A stretch of 16,408 nucleotides of DNA from an uncultured Collinsella sp. (GCA_958421035.1 CATZKS010000040.1:1-16408); one strand, 5' to 3'; positions 1-7,405 are shown, numbered from the stretch's first letter. Program-made: numbers and translations. Notes: generated from the letters alone by a model not told the origin.

Positions 1-76
1 TTTCGTTAAACGGGCGCTAGGGTGTCACCCTTACACCAACATTTTCGACGCGATCACTCCGTCCCCTTCGGATCAA

Positions 77-324
77 TTAGTATTCGATGCCTTGGCGGGC
101 CAGGAGGCCTTCGTCGAAGTAGTGCTTGACGGGGCGCATTTCGGTGACTAAGTCCGCGAGGTCGGCCAACGGCAGCAGCCCGCGGCCGGTGAGCACGATC
201 TCCGTGGTGGCGGGCTTTATCGCAATCAGTTCCTCGACATCTTCTCGCGCCCCAAAGCAGCCGTCTTCTTGCCCTTGCCGTCGCCCGTATAGATTTGAAC
301 CTTGCCGACTTCCAGTGATGCCAT
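77..324 (-). pseudogene. cobO: Decayed corrinoid adenosyltransferase gene (cobO remnant)
   Basis: An intact CobO transfers the adenosyl group of ATP to a cob(I) corrinoid during vitamin B12 synthesis or salvage, and is usually about 170-200 residues long. Here the ATG at 324 has a good ribosome-binding site (AAAGGA, 335-330, minus strand) and opens with MASLEVGKVQIYTGDGKGKK, the family N-terminus with its P-loop. The P-loop reads GDGKGKKTAA where the family has GKGKTTAA, consistent with one ACG-to-AAG change. After about 25 codons the frame runs into a stop. Another frame then carries the family C-terminus: EIVLTGRG, LADLADLVTEMRPVKHYF and ARQGIEY, ending at TAA (79-77). About 85-100 middle residues are missing and the two ends are out of frame (248 bases from start to stop). 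A sequencing error could explain the frameshift but not the missing middle. The product is very unlikely to be active. Confidence 0.85.
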
Positions 325-349
325 CTCTGTCCTTTCGTGCCCGGCGTCG

Positions 350-374
350 GTTTATCGTCGCTCGGGTTGGGTAT
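350..374 (+). promoter_or_regulatory. Candidate SigB-type promoter of ftsH
   Basis: GTTTAT (350-355) is followed after 13 bases by GGGTAT (369-374). This closely matches the general-stress SigB consensus known from Bacillus (GTTTAA, 12-15 bases, GGGTAT). It lies 28-43 bases before the likely ftsH starts, a normal leader length. A SigB/SigF-family sigma gene is present in the same window at 14753. That this sigma factor reads this site is inference. Confidence 0.45.
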
Positions 375-416
375 TCTAGAAACCATTATCAACCCCAGTA
401 GATGGAGTTCAAGCAG

Positions 417-2309
417 ATGGAGATGGATGACAACAAGCGTAGACGGAATATGATCCTCTACGTGCTCATCGCCTTCGTCGTCTACCTCGTGCTCTCGACC
501 GTTCTGTTCCCCAACATCGGTCACACGCAGCAGATTACGAAGACCGATTACTCGACGTTTGTCAAAGCGCTCGATAATAAGAGCGTCGACAAGGTCGAGT
601 ACAACACGGACGATTACACGATTTATTACACCAAGAAGGGCGAGGACGAGAACATCGCCTACAAGACGACCGGCGTGCCGAATGACGCGGGCTTTACCGA
701 TCGCGTACTTGAATCTGGCGCCTCGCTTGAGTCAGTCGTTCCCGATAAGAACTCGGGTCTGATGACCTACTACCTGCTCACTCTTATTCTGCCCATGGCG
801 ATTTTCTTCCTGATCGGCTGGTGGCTCAACCGCCGCATGAAGAAGGCTATGGGCGATGACGGTCCGTCGATGAACTTTGGCGGCGGCGGTTTTGGCGGCG
901 GAGGACTGGGCAAGTCCGGCGCGCGCGTGATCGCCTCCAAGGACGTGGGCGTGACCTTTAAGGATGTCGCCGGCCAGGAAGAGGCCAAGGAGTCCCTCAA
1001 GGAGGTCGTCGACTTTCTGGAGAAGCCGCAGCGCTACGAGGAGATCGGCGCCAAGCTGCCGCGCGGCGCTCTCCTTGTTGGCCCTCCGGGTACCGGTAAG
1101 ACCCTGCTCGCCAAGGCCGTGGCCGGCGAGGCGGGCGTGCCGTTCTTTAGTATTTCTGGTTCTGAGTTTGTTGAGATGTTCGTCGGCCGCGGCGCCGCTA
1201 AGGTGCGCGATCTGTTTAAGCAGGCCAAGGAAAAGGCCCCGTGCATCGTCTTTATCGATGAGATCGATACCATCGGCAAAAAGCGCGATGGCGGCGGCTT
1301 TAGTGGCAACGACGAGCGCGAGCAGACGCTCAACCAGCTGCTGACCGAGATGGACGGCTTCGATAACCACAAGGGTATTGTCGTTCTCGCTGCTACCAAC
1401 CGCCCCGACAGCCTTGATCCCGCCCTGCTGCGCCCCGGTCGTTTTGACCGCCGCATCCCCGTTGAGCTGCCCGACCTGACCGGCCGTAAGAACATTCTTG
1501 AGCTGCATGCCAAGAGCGTGAAGACGCAGCCGCCGATCGACCTGACCGCGATTGCCCGCGCCACGCCCGGCGCCTCGGGCGCCGACCTGGCCAACATCAT
1601 CAACGAGGGCGCCCTGCGCGCCGTCCGCGAGGGTCGCAAACGCGCCACGCAGGATGATTTTGAGGAGTCGGTGGAGGTCGTCATCGCAGGACAACAGCGT
1701 AAGTCCACGGTGCTGTCCGACCACGAGAAGCAGGTCGTGTCCTACCACGAGATCGGCCATGCCATCGTTGCCGCTCGCCAGAAGGGCTCTGCGCCGGTTA
1801 CCAAGATCACCATCGTGCCGCGCACGAGCGGTGCTCTGGGCTATACCATGCAGGTTGAGGAGGACGAGCGCTTCCTGACGACGCGCCAGGAGGTCTTGGA
1901 CAAGCTCGCCGTCTACTGCGGCGGCCGTGCGGCTGAGGAGCTCATCTTTGGCGAGATGACGACCGGTGCCGCCAACGATATCGAGCAGGCCACCAAGCTC
2001 GCCCGCAACATGGTGACGCGCTTTGGTATGTCCGACGAGTTTGGCATGATGGCGCTCGGTACCGTTCAGAACGCGTATCTCAATCAGGACACGTCGCTCA
2101 CCTGCGCACCCGGTACGGCCGAGCGTGTGGACGCGATTGTCGCTAAGTTGATCGAGGACGCGCACGATCGTGCCCTGCAGATCCTCAAGGAGAACAAGTT
2201 CAAGCTCCATGAGCTGGCTCGTTATCTGTACAAGAAGGAGACCATCACGGGTGAGGAGTTCATGAACCTCCTCACGCGCGAGAATCCGCTGATGCCCAAG
2301 CAACAGTAA
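417..2309 (+). CDS. ftsH: ATP-dependent zinc metalloprotease FtsH
   Basis: FtsH is a membrane-anchored hexameric AAA+ protease that unfolds and degrades damaged membrane proteins and some regulators. Residues are numbered from the ATG at 417. There are two membrane segments (about 12-31 and 118-138) around an outer domain, then a glycine-rich linker, Walker A GPPGTGKT (222-229), Walker B IVFIDEID, and an arginine-finger region NRPDSLDPALLRPGRFDRR. The zinc site is HEIGH (444-448) with a third ligand Asp about 521 in TTGAANDIE. About 630 residues is normal. HEIGH in place of the textbook HEAGH, and GRGA after the pore motif in place of GVGA, point to the divergent FtsH type of Clostridia and Coriobacteria. 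ATGs at 402, 417 and 423 are in frame; 417 was chosen because GGAG (404-407) sits 9 bases before it. A SigB-like promoter precedes the gene and a terminator follows. Confidence 0.96.
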   Translation: MEMDDNKRRRNMILYVLIAFVVYLVLSTVLFPNIGHTQQITKTDYSTFVKALDNKSVDKVEYNTDDYTIYYTKKGEDENIAYKTTGVPNDAGFTDRVLESGASLESVVPDKNSGLMTYYLLTLILPMAIFFLIGWWLNRRMKKAMGDDGPSMNFGGGGFGGGGLGKSGARVIASKDVGVTFKDVAGQEEAKESLKEVVDFLEKPQRYEEIGAKLPRGALLVGPPGTGKTLLAKAVAGEAGVPFFSISGSEFVEMFVGRGAAKVRDLFKQAKEKAPCIVFIDEIDTIGKKRDGGGFSGNDEREQTLNQLLTEMDGFDNHKGIVVLAATNRPDSLDPALLRPGRFDRRIPVELPDLTGRKNILELHAKSVKTQPPIDLTAIARATPGASGADLANIINEGALRAVREGRKRATQDDFEESVEVVIAGQQRKSTVLSDHEKQVVSYHEIGHAIVAARQKGSAPVTKITIVPRTSGALGYTMQVEEDERFLTTRQEVLDKLAVYCGGRAAEELIFGEMTTGAANDIEQATKLARNMVTRFGMSDEFGMMALGTVQNAYLNQDTSLTCAPGTAERVDAIVAKLIEDAHDRALQILKENKFKLHELARYLYKKETITGEEFMNLLTRENPLMPKQQ

Positions 2310-2335
2310 AGCCACGGCCGAGCCAGTAGACGCCG

Positions 2336-2375
2336 ACGCCCCATTTGAGCAGCTTTCTCAAATGGGGCGTTTTGC
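2336..2375 (+). terminator. Intrinsic terminator after ftsH
   Basis: A perfect 14-bp stem, ACGCCCCATTTGAG (2336-2349) with CTCAAATGGGGCGT (2357-2370), has a 7-base loop and runs into TTTT. It starts 26 bases after the ftsH stop and ends just before the ribosome-binding site of the next gene. Confidence 0.9.
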
Positions 2376-2390
2376 TTGAGAGGGATGGAA

Positions 2391-2843
2391 ATGAAGATCG
2401 TGGTGAGCGCCTGCTTGATGGGCGAGAGCTGCAAGTATAACGGGCTCGACAACTATCATCGCGAGTTGGTCGAGGCCTGTGAGCGTACAGGGACCGAGGT
2501 CCTCTTGGTGTGCCCTGAGGTCTTTGGGGGCCTGCCCACGCCGCGCACGCCGTCCGAGATCGTGAACGGCGAGGTCCGTACCTGCGAGGGCGCCTCGGTC
2601 GATCGCGAGTTTTGCCTGGGAGCTCAACGTGCGCTCGACATGTGCGAGCAGGCGGGTGGGCCGGAAGAGATTGCCGCGTGCATCCTACAGGACCGTAGTC
2701 CCTCGTGCGGCGCGGGCCTCATCTACGACGGAACATTCAGTGGCACCCTCACGGCGGGCAACGGCGTCTTCGTTGATTTACTGCTCCGCCACGGTTATCG
2801 CGTGATCCCGGCTAGCGAGTTCGACCCCAGCATGCTGGAGTAA
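2391..2843 (+). CDS. DUF523 family protein
   Basis: This is a small cytoplasmic protein (150 residues) of the DUF523 family, whose biochemical role is not established. The family pattern is clear: VVSACLMGESCKYNG at the N-terminus (Cys8, Cys14), CPEVFGGLPTPR (Cys41), and DRSPSCG (Cys106) followed by GTFSGTLTAGNGVFVDLL. The conserved cysteines suggest a metal or redox site, but that is inference. The ATG at 2391 was chosen because AGAGGG (2379-2384) sits 6 bases before it and the family typically starts with M-x-V-SAC; the in-frame TTG (2376) and ATG (2385) lie in or against the ribosome-binding site. The gene sits alone between two terminators and converges on the dehydrogenase gene. A promoter was not identified; it would have to overlap the ftsH end or the terminator. 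Confidence 0.9.
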   Translation: MKIVVSACLMGESCKYNGLDNYHRELVEACERTGTEVLLVCPEVFGGLPTPRTPSEIVNGEVRTCEGASVDREFCLGAQRALDMCEQAGGPEEIAACILQDRSPSCGAGLIYDGTFSGTLTAGNGVFVDLLLRHGYRVIPASEFDPSMLE

Positions 2844-2846
2844 TAA

Positions 2847-2885
2847 AAAACCACCACAAGGGTGCTGCTCCCTTGTGGTGGTTTT
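2847..2885. terminator. Bidirectional terminator between convergent genes
   Basis: A 12-bp stem, CCACCACAAGGG (2851-2862) with CCCTTGTGGTGG (2870-2881), has a 7-base loop. It is flanked by AAAAAA on the left and TTTT on the right, so it can end transcription both from the DUF523 gene (plus) and from the dehydrogenase gene (minus). The sequence closely resembles the terminator at 10505-10546. Confidence 0.9.
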
Positions 2886-2894
2886 GGGCTAGGT

Positions 2895-3977
2895 CTAGAG
2901 CGTGTGGCCGTACGCGTTGGCTGCCTTGATGGCGGCGGCGAATTTCTCGTCGGTGAAGGGCTCGGGGTTTCCCTGCTTCCACTCGTTGGTGGCGTGCGCG
3001 TACTCGCACAGGGCCGGGATATCGGACTCGGAAAGCCCGACCTGCTCAAGCGTCACGGGCAGGCCCATCTGCTTGTTAAAGGCCGCGTAGCGCTCAAGGT
3101 TCTCGGTATCGCCCGTATAGGCGAACAGCACGAGCACGCCCAGGCTCACGACCTCGCCGTGCAGGTAGGTGCCCTCGCGCGGAATGCTGCATGTGGCGTT
3201 GTAGAATGCGTGCGCCACGCTCGAGTTGTAGTAGTAATCGTTCTGGTTCGTCAGGTTCGAGACATAGCCCGTATTGACCACGATATCGAGTGCGATTTGC
3301 TTGACGGCCTCGCTCGACAGGTCCTGGCGCACGTCCTCAAGACCCTGGACGCCATAGGTAAACAGCGGCTCGGAGCAGGTGTGGGCAAGCGCCAGGCCAA
3401 GACCGGCGGTGTGCTCCAAATTACCGGCGCTCGTTGCGTACTCGACCTCGGGCTGCTTGGACAGGGCATCGCCCACGCCGGCCCAGAAGTACTCCGCCGG
3501 AGCCTCGGCGATGATCTTGGGGTTGATGAAGATATGCGCAGGTCGGTTGGGGTACGAATATCCCTCGAGCGAGCCGTCGTCGTTGTACACGACGGCAATG
3601 GCGGTCGCGGCCGAGCAGTTGGAACAGATCGTCGGGACGGTGAAGACGATCTTCTTGAGCTCGATGGCTGCGGTCTTCACGGTGTCGAGTGCCTTGCCGC
3701 CGCCACAGGCGATAAGCACGTCTGCCTGCTGGCAAGCGGGGGAGTTCACGACCTTGGCGATATTGGCGCGCGTGCTGTTGGTGCCGTAGACGCGCGTCTC
3801 CAGAATCTCGACGTCGGTGCCTGCCAGCGCAGCCTCGATGCCCGGCAGCGCCGCAGCCAGGGCTCGCTTGCCGCCGATGATCGCGACCTTCTTCGCGCCG
3901 TACTCGGCCAGCGCGCCGGGCAGCTCGTCAAAGCAATCCTCGCCAACGGTGTAGTCGCTCATTCCAATCGTGCGCAT
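2895..3977 (-). CDS. GldA-like iron-containing alcohol/glycerol dehydrogenase
   Basis: This is an NAD(P)-dependent, metal-containing polyol dehydrogenase of the glycerol dehydrogenase branch (360 residues, normal length). The dinucleotide-binding half carries VAIIGGK (31-37) and the CGGGKALDT motif (91-99). The metal ligands expected for the family are present: Asp170 in GVGDALSK, His256 in VAHAFYN, and His273 in YLHGEVVSLG. Glycerol is the family's best-known substrate, but this subgroup also holds enzymes of unknown substrate, so no gene symbol is given. The ATG at 3977 was chosen because AGAAGG lies 5 bases before it; an in-frame ATG at 3962 lacks this. The gene stands alone, divergent from the ileS T-box region. 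No dihydroxyacetone kinase or glycerol uptake gene is in the window. Confidence 0.88.
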   Translation of the reverse strand: MRTIGMSDYTVGEDCFDELPGALAEYGAKKVAIIGGKRALAAALPGIEAALAGTDVEILETRVYGTNSTRANIAKVVNSPACQQADVLIACGGGKALDTVKTAAIELKKIVFTVPTICSNCSAATAIAVVYNDDGSLEGYSYPNRPAHIFINPKIIAEAPAEYFWAGVGDALSKQPEVEYATSAGNLEHTAGLGLALAHTCSEPLFTYGVQGLEDVRQDLSSEAVKQIALDIVVNTGYVSNLTNQNDYYYNSSVAHAFYNATCSIPREGTYLHGEVVSLGVLVLFAYTGDTENLERYAAFNKQMGLPVTLEQVGLSESDIPALCEYAHATNEWKQGNPEPFTDEKFAAAIKAANAYGHTL

Positions 3978-4078
3978 AGCAACCTTCTTTCGTTCGATAA
4001 AGTGCTTTCAGGTATTTTGCTCCAAGAGAAGGTCCACAGCCGCGAGAAATTTCGAACGTATAAAACCAGTGTTGAGGG

Positions 4079-4110
4079 TTTTTCGCCGGCGCGGAACGTG
4101 CTAGCATACT
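4079..4110 (+). promoter_or_regulatory. Probable ileS promoter with extended -10
   Basis: TGC-TAGCAT (4099-4107) looks like an extended -10 element, with CATACT (4105-4110) as an alternative. The region 17 bases upstream (TTTTTC, 4079-4084) is a poor -35. The position fits an RNA beginning about 4114-4120, where the T-box leader starts. The rest of the gap back to 3978 holds the ribosome-binding site, and presumably the promoter, of the divergent dehydrogenase gene; no clear promoter could be picked for that strand. Confidence 0.4.
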
Positions 4111-4120
4111 CCGCATAAGC

Positions 4121-4420
4121 GTTGATGGGGACGAGTAGTCGGCCGTCCGCATGCTACAGAGAGCGGGGAGCGCTGAGAACCCGTGCATGCGACCGATGAA
4201 AATCACCCCGGAGCTGCGGTCCCAACGGACGTGCCGCGAGGTTCGTCTTAGTAGACATCGCCGAGATGGTCGTCGATATAGGCCAGCCGAGTAACGGATG
4301 CGAGCGCGCGAATACGCGGGCGAGGGCATCTAAGCTGGGTGGTTAAGCGAAGAGCTTTTGCGGGCGTGCAGCCCGTTTTGTGGCGCTTCGTCCCAGCTTG
4401 CAGGGACGGGCGCTTTTTTT
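4121..4420 (+). promoter_or_regulatory. T-box riboswitch (isoleucine), transcription-attenuating
   Basis: The leader RNA binds tRNA-Ile and lets transcription continue into ileS when the tRNA is uncharged. Stem I is closed by GGGG (4127-4130) with CCCC (4206-4209). It contains the AGTAG loop-E-like segment, the hallmark AGAGAG (4158-4163) and a GCTGAGAAC arm. The specifier is ATC (4202-4204, Ile) followed by A. The T-box bulge is TGGTTAA (4340-4346); its TGGT matches a tRNA ending A-CCA. The antiterminator forms from GCTGGG (4334-4339) with CCCAGC (4392-4397) and GCG (4347-4349) with CGC (4384-4386). It shares CCC (4392-4394) with the terminator stem, so only one can form. The bulge differs from the usual TGGNACC. 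Confidence 0.93.
4383..4420 (+). terminator. T-box attenuator terminator of ileS
   Basis: GCGC-TT-CGTCCC (4383-4394) pairs with GGGACG-G-GCGC (4403-4413) and is followed by seven T (4414-4420). Its left arm supplies the CCC needed by the antiterminator, so this is the switchable terminator of the T-box. Confidence 0.9.
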
Positions 4421-4463
4421 GGTGCCCAACGGGCGTGCGCGCCCACGACATGAAAGGGGTACC

Positions 4464-7265
4464 GTGGCAAACGAGTACAAGCAGACGATGAATCTGCCCA
4501 AGACCGGTTTTCCCATGCGTGCCGGTCTTTCCAAGTCCGAGCCCAAGCGACTCAAGGACTGGCAGGACAACAAGGTCTACGAGCAGGTTCTGAAGAAGAA
4601 CGAGGGTCACAAGAAGTTCGTGCTGCACGACGGTCCTCCGTACGCCAACGGCCCGATTCACATCGGCCATGCCATGAACAAGATCTCCAAGGACATGATC
4701 AACCGTTACTGGATGATGCAGGGCTATGAGGTTCCCTATGTTCCCGGTTGGGACTGCCATGGCCAGCCGATCGAGCATAAGGTCGAGGAGAAGCTCGGCA
4801 CCGAGAAGTTCAACCAGACCTCCACGGCTAAGATCCGTGAGCTTTGCAATAAGTTCGCTGTCGAGAACATCGAGCTGCAGAAGGCCGGCTTCCGTCGCCT
4901 GGGCGTGCTCGGCGATTGGGACAACCCCTATCTGACGCTCTATCACCAGCATGACGCCGCCGACATCGAGGTTTTCAAGGCCATGTTCGACAAGGGCATG
5001 GTCTATCGCGGTCACAAGCCCGTCCACTGGTGCAAGCACTGCCATACCGCACTTGCTGAGGCCGAGATTGAGTACTCCGACGAGACGAGCCCGTCCATCT
5101 TCGTGCGCTTTGAGATGACCTCCAAGCCCGCCGGCCTCGAGAACTTCGACGGCCCGGTTGACTTTATCATCTGGACGACCACGCCGTGGACCATCCCCTC
5201 CGACCAGGCAGTTTCTCTCAAGCCCGGCGCCGCCTATGTCGCCGTTGAGCACGAGGGTCGTGCCGAGGTCATGCTCGAGGACCTGGCTCCCAAGTGCTGC
5301 GAGGAGTTTGGTTGGGAGTGCACCCCGGTTATGGTCGACGGTAAGCCCTATGTGGTTCCCGCCGAGACCTTCCACCACATCCACTACAAGCAGCCGATCT
5401 TTGACGGTGTTGAGGGCGTGGCGCTGCTGGCCGATTACGTCGGTGTCGATGACGGTACCGGTATCGTCCACAACTCGCCCGGCCACGGCGTCGACGACTA
5501 CTTTGCCTGCCTCAAGGAGGGCATTACCGACATCTGCATGCCGGTCGATGACGACGGCAAGTTCTACACCGGCGAGGAGTTTGGTACCGGTGGCCCCTTC
5601 AGCGGTATGGACACCGATGAGGCCAACCCGCACATCATCGAGTTCCTGCGCGAGCGCGGCACCCTGGTCCTCGAGAAGAAGATCACGCACAGCTATCCGC
5701 ACTGCTGGCGCTGCAAACATCCGGTGCTCTTCCGTGCTACCGACCAGTGGTTTGTCTCGATGGACAAGACCGGTTTGCGCGAGCAGGCTGGCAAAGAGGT
5801 CCGCGAGAACGTCAAGTGGTATCCGGCCCACGCGGCTAACCGCATCGGTGCCATGGTCGAGCAGCGTCCCGACTGGTGCATCAGCCGTCAGCGCAACTGG
5901 GGCGTGCCTATCCCGAGCTACACTTGCGCCGACTGCGGCGAGAAGGTTATGAACGACGCCACGCTCGACGCCGTCATCAAGCTCTTCCACGAGAAGGGCT
6001 CCGACGCCTGGTTCACCGACGCTCCCGAGAGCTACCTGGGCGAGGCCTGCGTTTGCCCCAAGTGCGGCGGCCATCACCTCAAGGCCGATAAGGACATCCT
6101 CGACGTGTGGTGGGACTCCGGCGTGTCCTGGAAGGCCGTCTGCGAGTACCGTCCCGAGCTGGAGTATCCGGCGGATGTGTATCTCGAGGGCTCCGACCAG
6201 CACCGCGGTTGGTTCCAGAGCTCGCTGCTCACTTCGGTGGGCGCCAATGGCCATGCTCCCTACAAGGCGGTCGTCTCGCAGGGCTTCACGCTCGACGGCC
6301 AGGGCCGCAAGATGTCCAAGTCGCTCGGTAATGTCATCGACCCCAATAAGGTCTGTGACGAGATGGGCGCCGACATCATCCGCCTGTGGGTTGCCTCCGT
6401 CGACACCAGCTCCGATGTTTCCATCGACCACGAGATCCTTGCTCGTACGTCCGATGCCTACCGTCGTTTCCGCAACACGCTGCGCTTCTTGCTCTCCGAG
6501 CTCGAGGGTCAGTTTGAGCCCGAGACCGACGGCGTCGCCTTCGCCGACCTGCTGCCGCTCGACAAGCTCATGGTTGCCCGCCTGACCCAGGTCCAGGCCG
6601 AGGTCGACGATGCCTACGCCAGCTACGAGTTCCCGCGTGCCTACCGTGCGCTTTACGACTTCGTGGTTACCGAGCTCTCCAACGTGTACCTCGACGCCCT
6701 GAAGGACCGTCTGTACTGCGAGAAGCCCGGCTCGCTCGAGCGCCGCAGCGCCCAGACTGTGCTCGCCGAGCTCTTCTCGATGCTCATGCGCGACCTTCAG
6801 CCGATCCTGTCCTACACGGTCGACGAGGCCATGGCCTATGCGCCCGCCGGCTGCGTCGATCACCAGAAGTACGCCGCGCTGCTCGATTGGTACAAGTCGC
6901 CCATCACGTTCGACGAGGCCAATGAGTTTGAGGGCGTGCTCGAGGCTTCACTCGAGCTCCGTAGCGCCGTGACCAAGGCCCTTGAGGATGCCCGCTCCGC
7001 CGGTACCTTCACCAAGAGCCAGCAGGTCCGCGTCAAGGCGGTCGTTCCCGCCGAGATGTACGCGCTGCTGACCGGTGATAAGGCCGTCGACCTGGCCGAG
7101 TTCTACATCGTTTCCGATGTTGAGCTGACCCAGGGCGAGGAGCTTTCCGTTGCTATTGAGGCTGCCGAGGGCGAGTGCTGTGACCGTTGCTGGAATTACC
7201 GCACCACCGTCGGCGAGTACAACGGCCACGCGCATATCTGTAAGCGCTGCGCTGACGCTTTGTAG
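4464..7265 (+). CDS. ileS: Isoleucyl-tRNA synthetase
   Basis: This class I synthetase joins isoleucine to tRNA-Ile and edits out valine; it acts in the cytoplasm and is essential. The protein has 933 residues, as expected for the bacterial type with a C-terminal zinc finger. Visible motifs are HIGH (66-69) in PIHIGHAMNK, the editing domain in the first half, KMSKS (616-620) in GRKMSKSLGN, and the zinc finger C905/C906-x-x-C909 with C926-x-x-C929 at the end. A further CPKCGG motif lies before the KMSKS region. The start is GTG 4464, 4 bases after AAAGGGG. A longer open frame reaches back to GTG 4380, but that would translate the attenuator hairpin and is rejected. Expression is controlled by the T-box leader just upstream. 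A hairpin overlaps the stop codon. Confidence 0.97.
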   Translation: MANEYKQTMNLPKTGFPMRAGLSKSEPKRLKDWQDNKVYEQVLKKNEGHKKFVLHDGPPYANGPIHIGHAMNKISKDMINRYWMMQGYEVPYVPGWDCHGQPIEHKVEEKLGTEKFNQTSTAKIRELCNKFAVENIELQKAGFRRLGVLGDWDNPYLTLYHQHDAADIEVFKAMFDKGMVYRGHKPVHWCKHCHTALAEAEIEYSDETSPSIFVRFEMTSKPAGLENFDGPVDFIIWTTTPWTIPSDQAVSLKPGAAYVAVEHEGRAEVMLEDLAPKCCEEFGWECTPVMVDGKPYVVPAETFHHIHYKQPIFDGVEGVALLADYVGVDDGTGIVHNSPGHGVDDYFACLKEGITDICMPVDDDGKFYTGEEFGTGGPFSGMDTDEANPHIIEFLRERGTLVLEKKITHSYPHCWRCKHPVLFRATDQWFVSMDKTGLREQAGKEVRENVKWYPAHAANRIGAMVEQRPDWCISRQRNWGVPIPSYTCADCGEKVMNDATLDAVIKLFHEKGSDAWFTDAPESYLGEACVCPKCGGHHLKADKDILDVWWDSGVSWKAVCEYRPELEYPADVYLEGSDQHRGWFQSSLLTSVGANGHAPYKAVVSQGFTLDGQGRKMSKSLGNVIDPNKVCDEMGADIIRLWVASVDTSSDVSIDHEILARTSDAYRRFRNTLRFLLSELEGQFEPETDGVAFADLLPLDKLMVARLTQVQAEVDDAYASYEFPRAYRALYDFVVTELSNVYLDALKDRLYCEKPGSLERRSAQTVLAELFSMLMRDLQPILSYTVDEAMAYAPAGCVDHQKYAALLDWYKSPITFDEANEFEGVLEASLELRSAVTKALEDARSAGTFTKSQQVRVKAVVPAEMYALLTGDKAVDLAEFYIVSDVELTQGEELSVAIEAAEGECCDRCWNYRTTVGEYNGHAHICKRCADAL

Positions 7266-7292
7266 TTACGCGGTTTTACCAAACCGCGTAAC
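7265..7292 (+). repeat. Perfect 12-bp hairpin overlapping the ileS stop
   Basis: GTTACGCGGTTT (7265-7276) pairs perfectly with AAACCGCGTAAC (7281-7292) around a TACC loop, beginning at the last base of the ileS stop codon. No T-run follows, so it is not a standard terminator. It may protect the 3' end of the mRNA or work with the next hairpin. Confidence 0.75.
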
Positions 7293-7305
7293 CGCTTGAC
7301 GCTGC

Positions 7306-7405
7306 AAACCCGCCAGAGCGGCAATCTGCCTTTCAGCTTCGGCGGCATGACCATAAGGTCTATGCCGCCTTGCTTCAAGGCACCTTGCTCGCTCTGGCGG
7401 GTTTT
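7306..7405 (+). terminator. Long nested rod-like hairpin after ileS (terminator or RNA element)
   Basis: There are three nested stems. The outer stem is 15 bp and perfect (7306-7320 with 7390-7404). The middle is 6 bp, TGCCTT (7327-7332) with AAGGCA (7377-7382). The tip is 12 bp, GGCGGCATGACC (7341-7352) with GGTC and ATGCCGCC (7357-7369, one bulged T) around an ATAA loop. The rod ends in only four T. It could end ileS transcription, but the rod is far longer than a terminator needs, so a processed RNA or a small mobile repeat is also possible. The rest of the gap (7406-7505) holds no gene and only an AT-rich stretch (7443-7470) where a lspA promoter may lie; no clear -35/-10 pair was found. 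Confidence 0.6.

Noticed and set aside
21..37. Dyad GGTGT-N7-ACACC at the left edge, resembling a MerR-type operator
   Set aside because: No -35/-10 pair with the long spacing of MerR promoters fits on either strand, and the gene it might serve lies outside the window.
54..524. Open frames at 54-524 (minus) and 126-401 (plus) as real small genes
   Set aside because: Both run out of frame across the cobO remnant, and the minus one also overlaps the start of ftsH. Neither gives a recognisable protein, whereas the cobO frames do.
732..2315. Long minus-strand open frame opposite ftsH (527 codons)
   Set aside because: Exact mirror of a clear FtsH gene. The protein is low-complexity (rich in Leu, Gly, Ala, Arg) with no family pattern; such frames are common opposite GC-rich genes.
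2862..4118. Plus-strand open frame opposite the dehydrogenase (418 codons)
   Set aside because: It starts inside the terminator stem and is the antisense shadow of a gene with all its catalytic residues intact.
4248..6863. Very long minus-strand open frame opposite ileS and the T-box (871 codons)
   Set aside because: Fully antisense to IleS, with no recognisable domain. It is a shadow of ileS codon bias.
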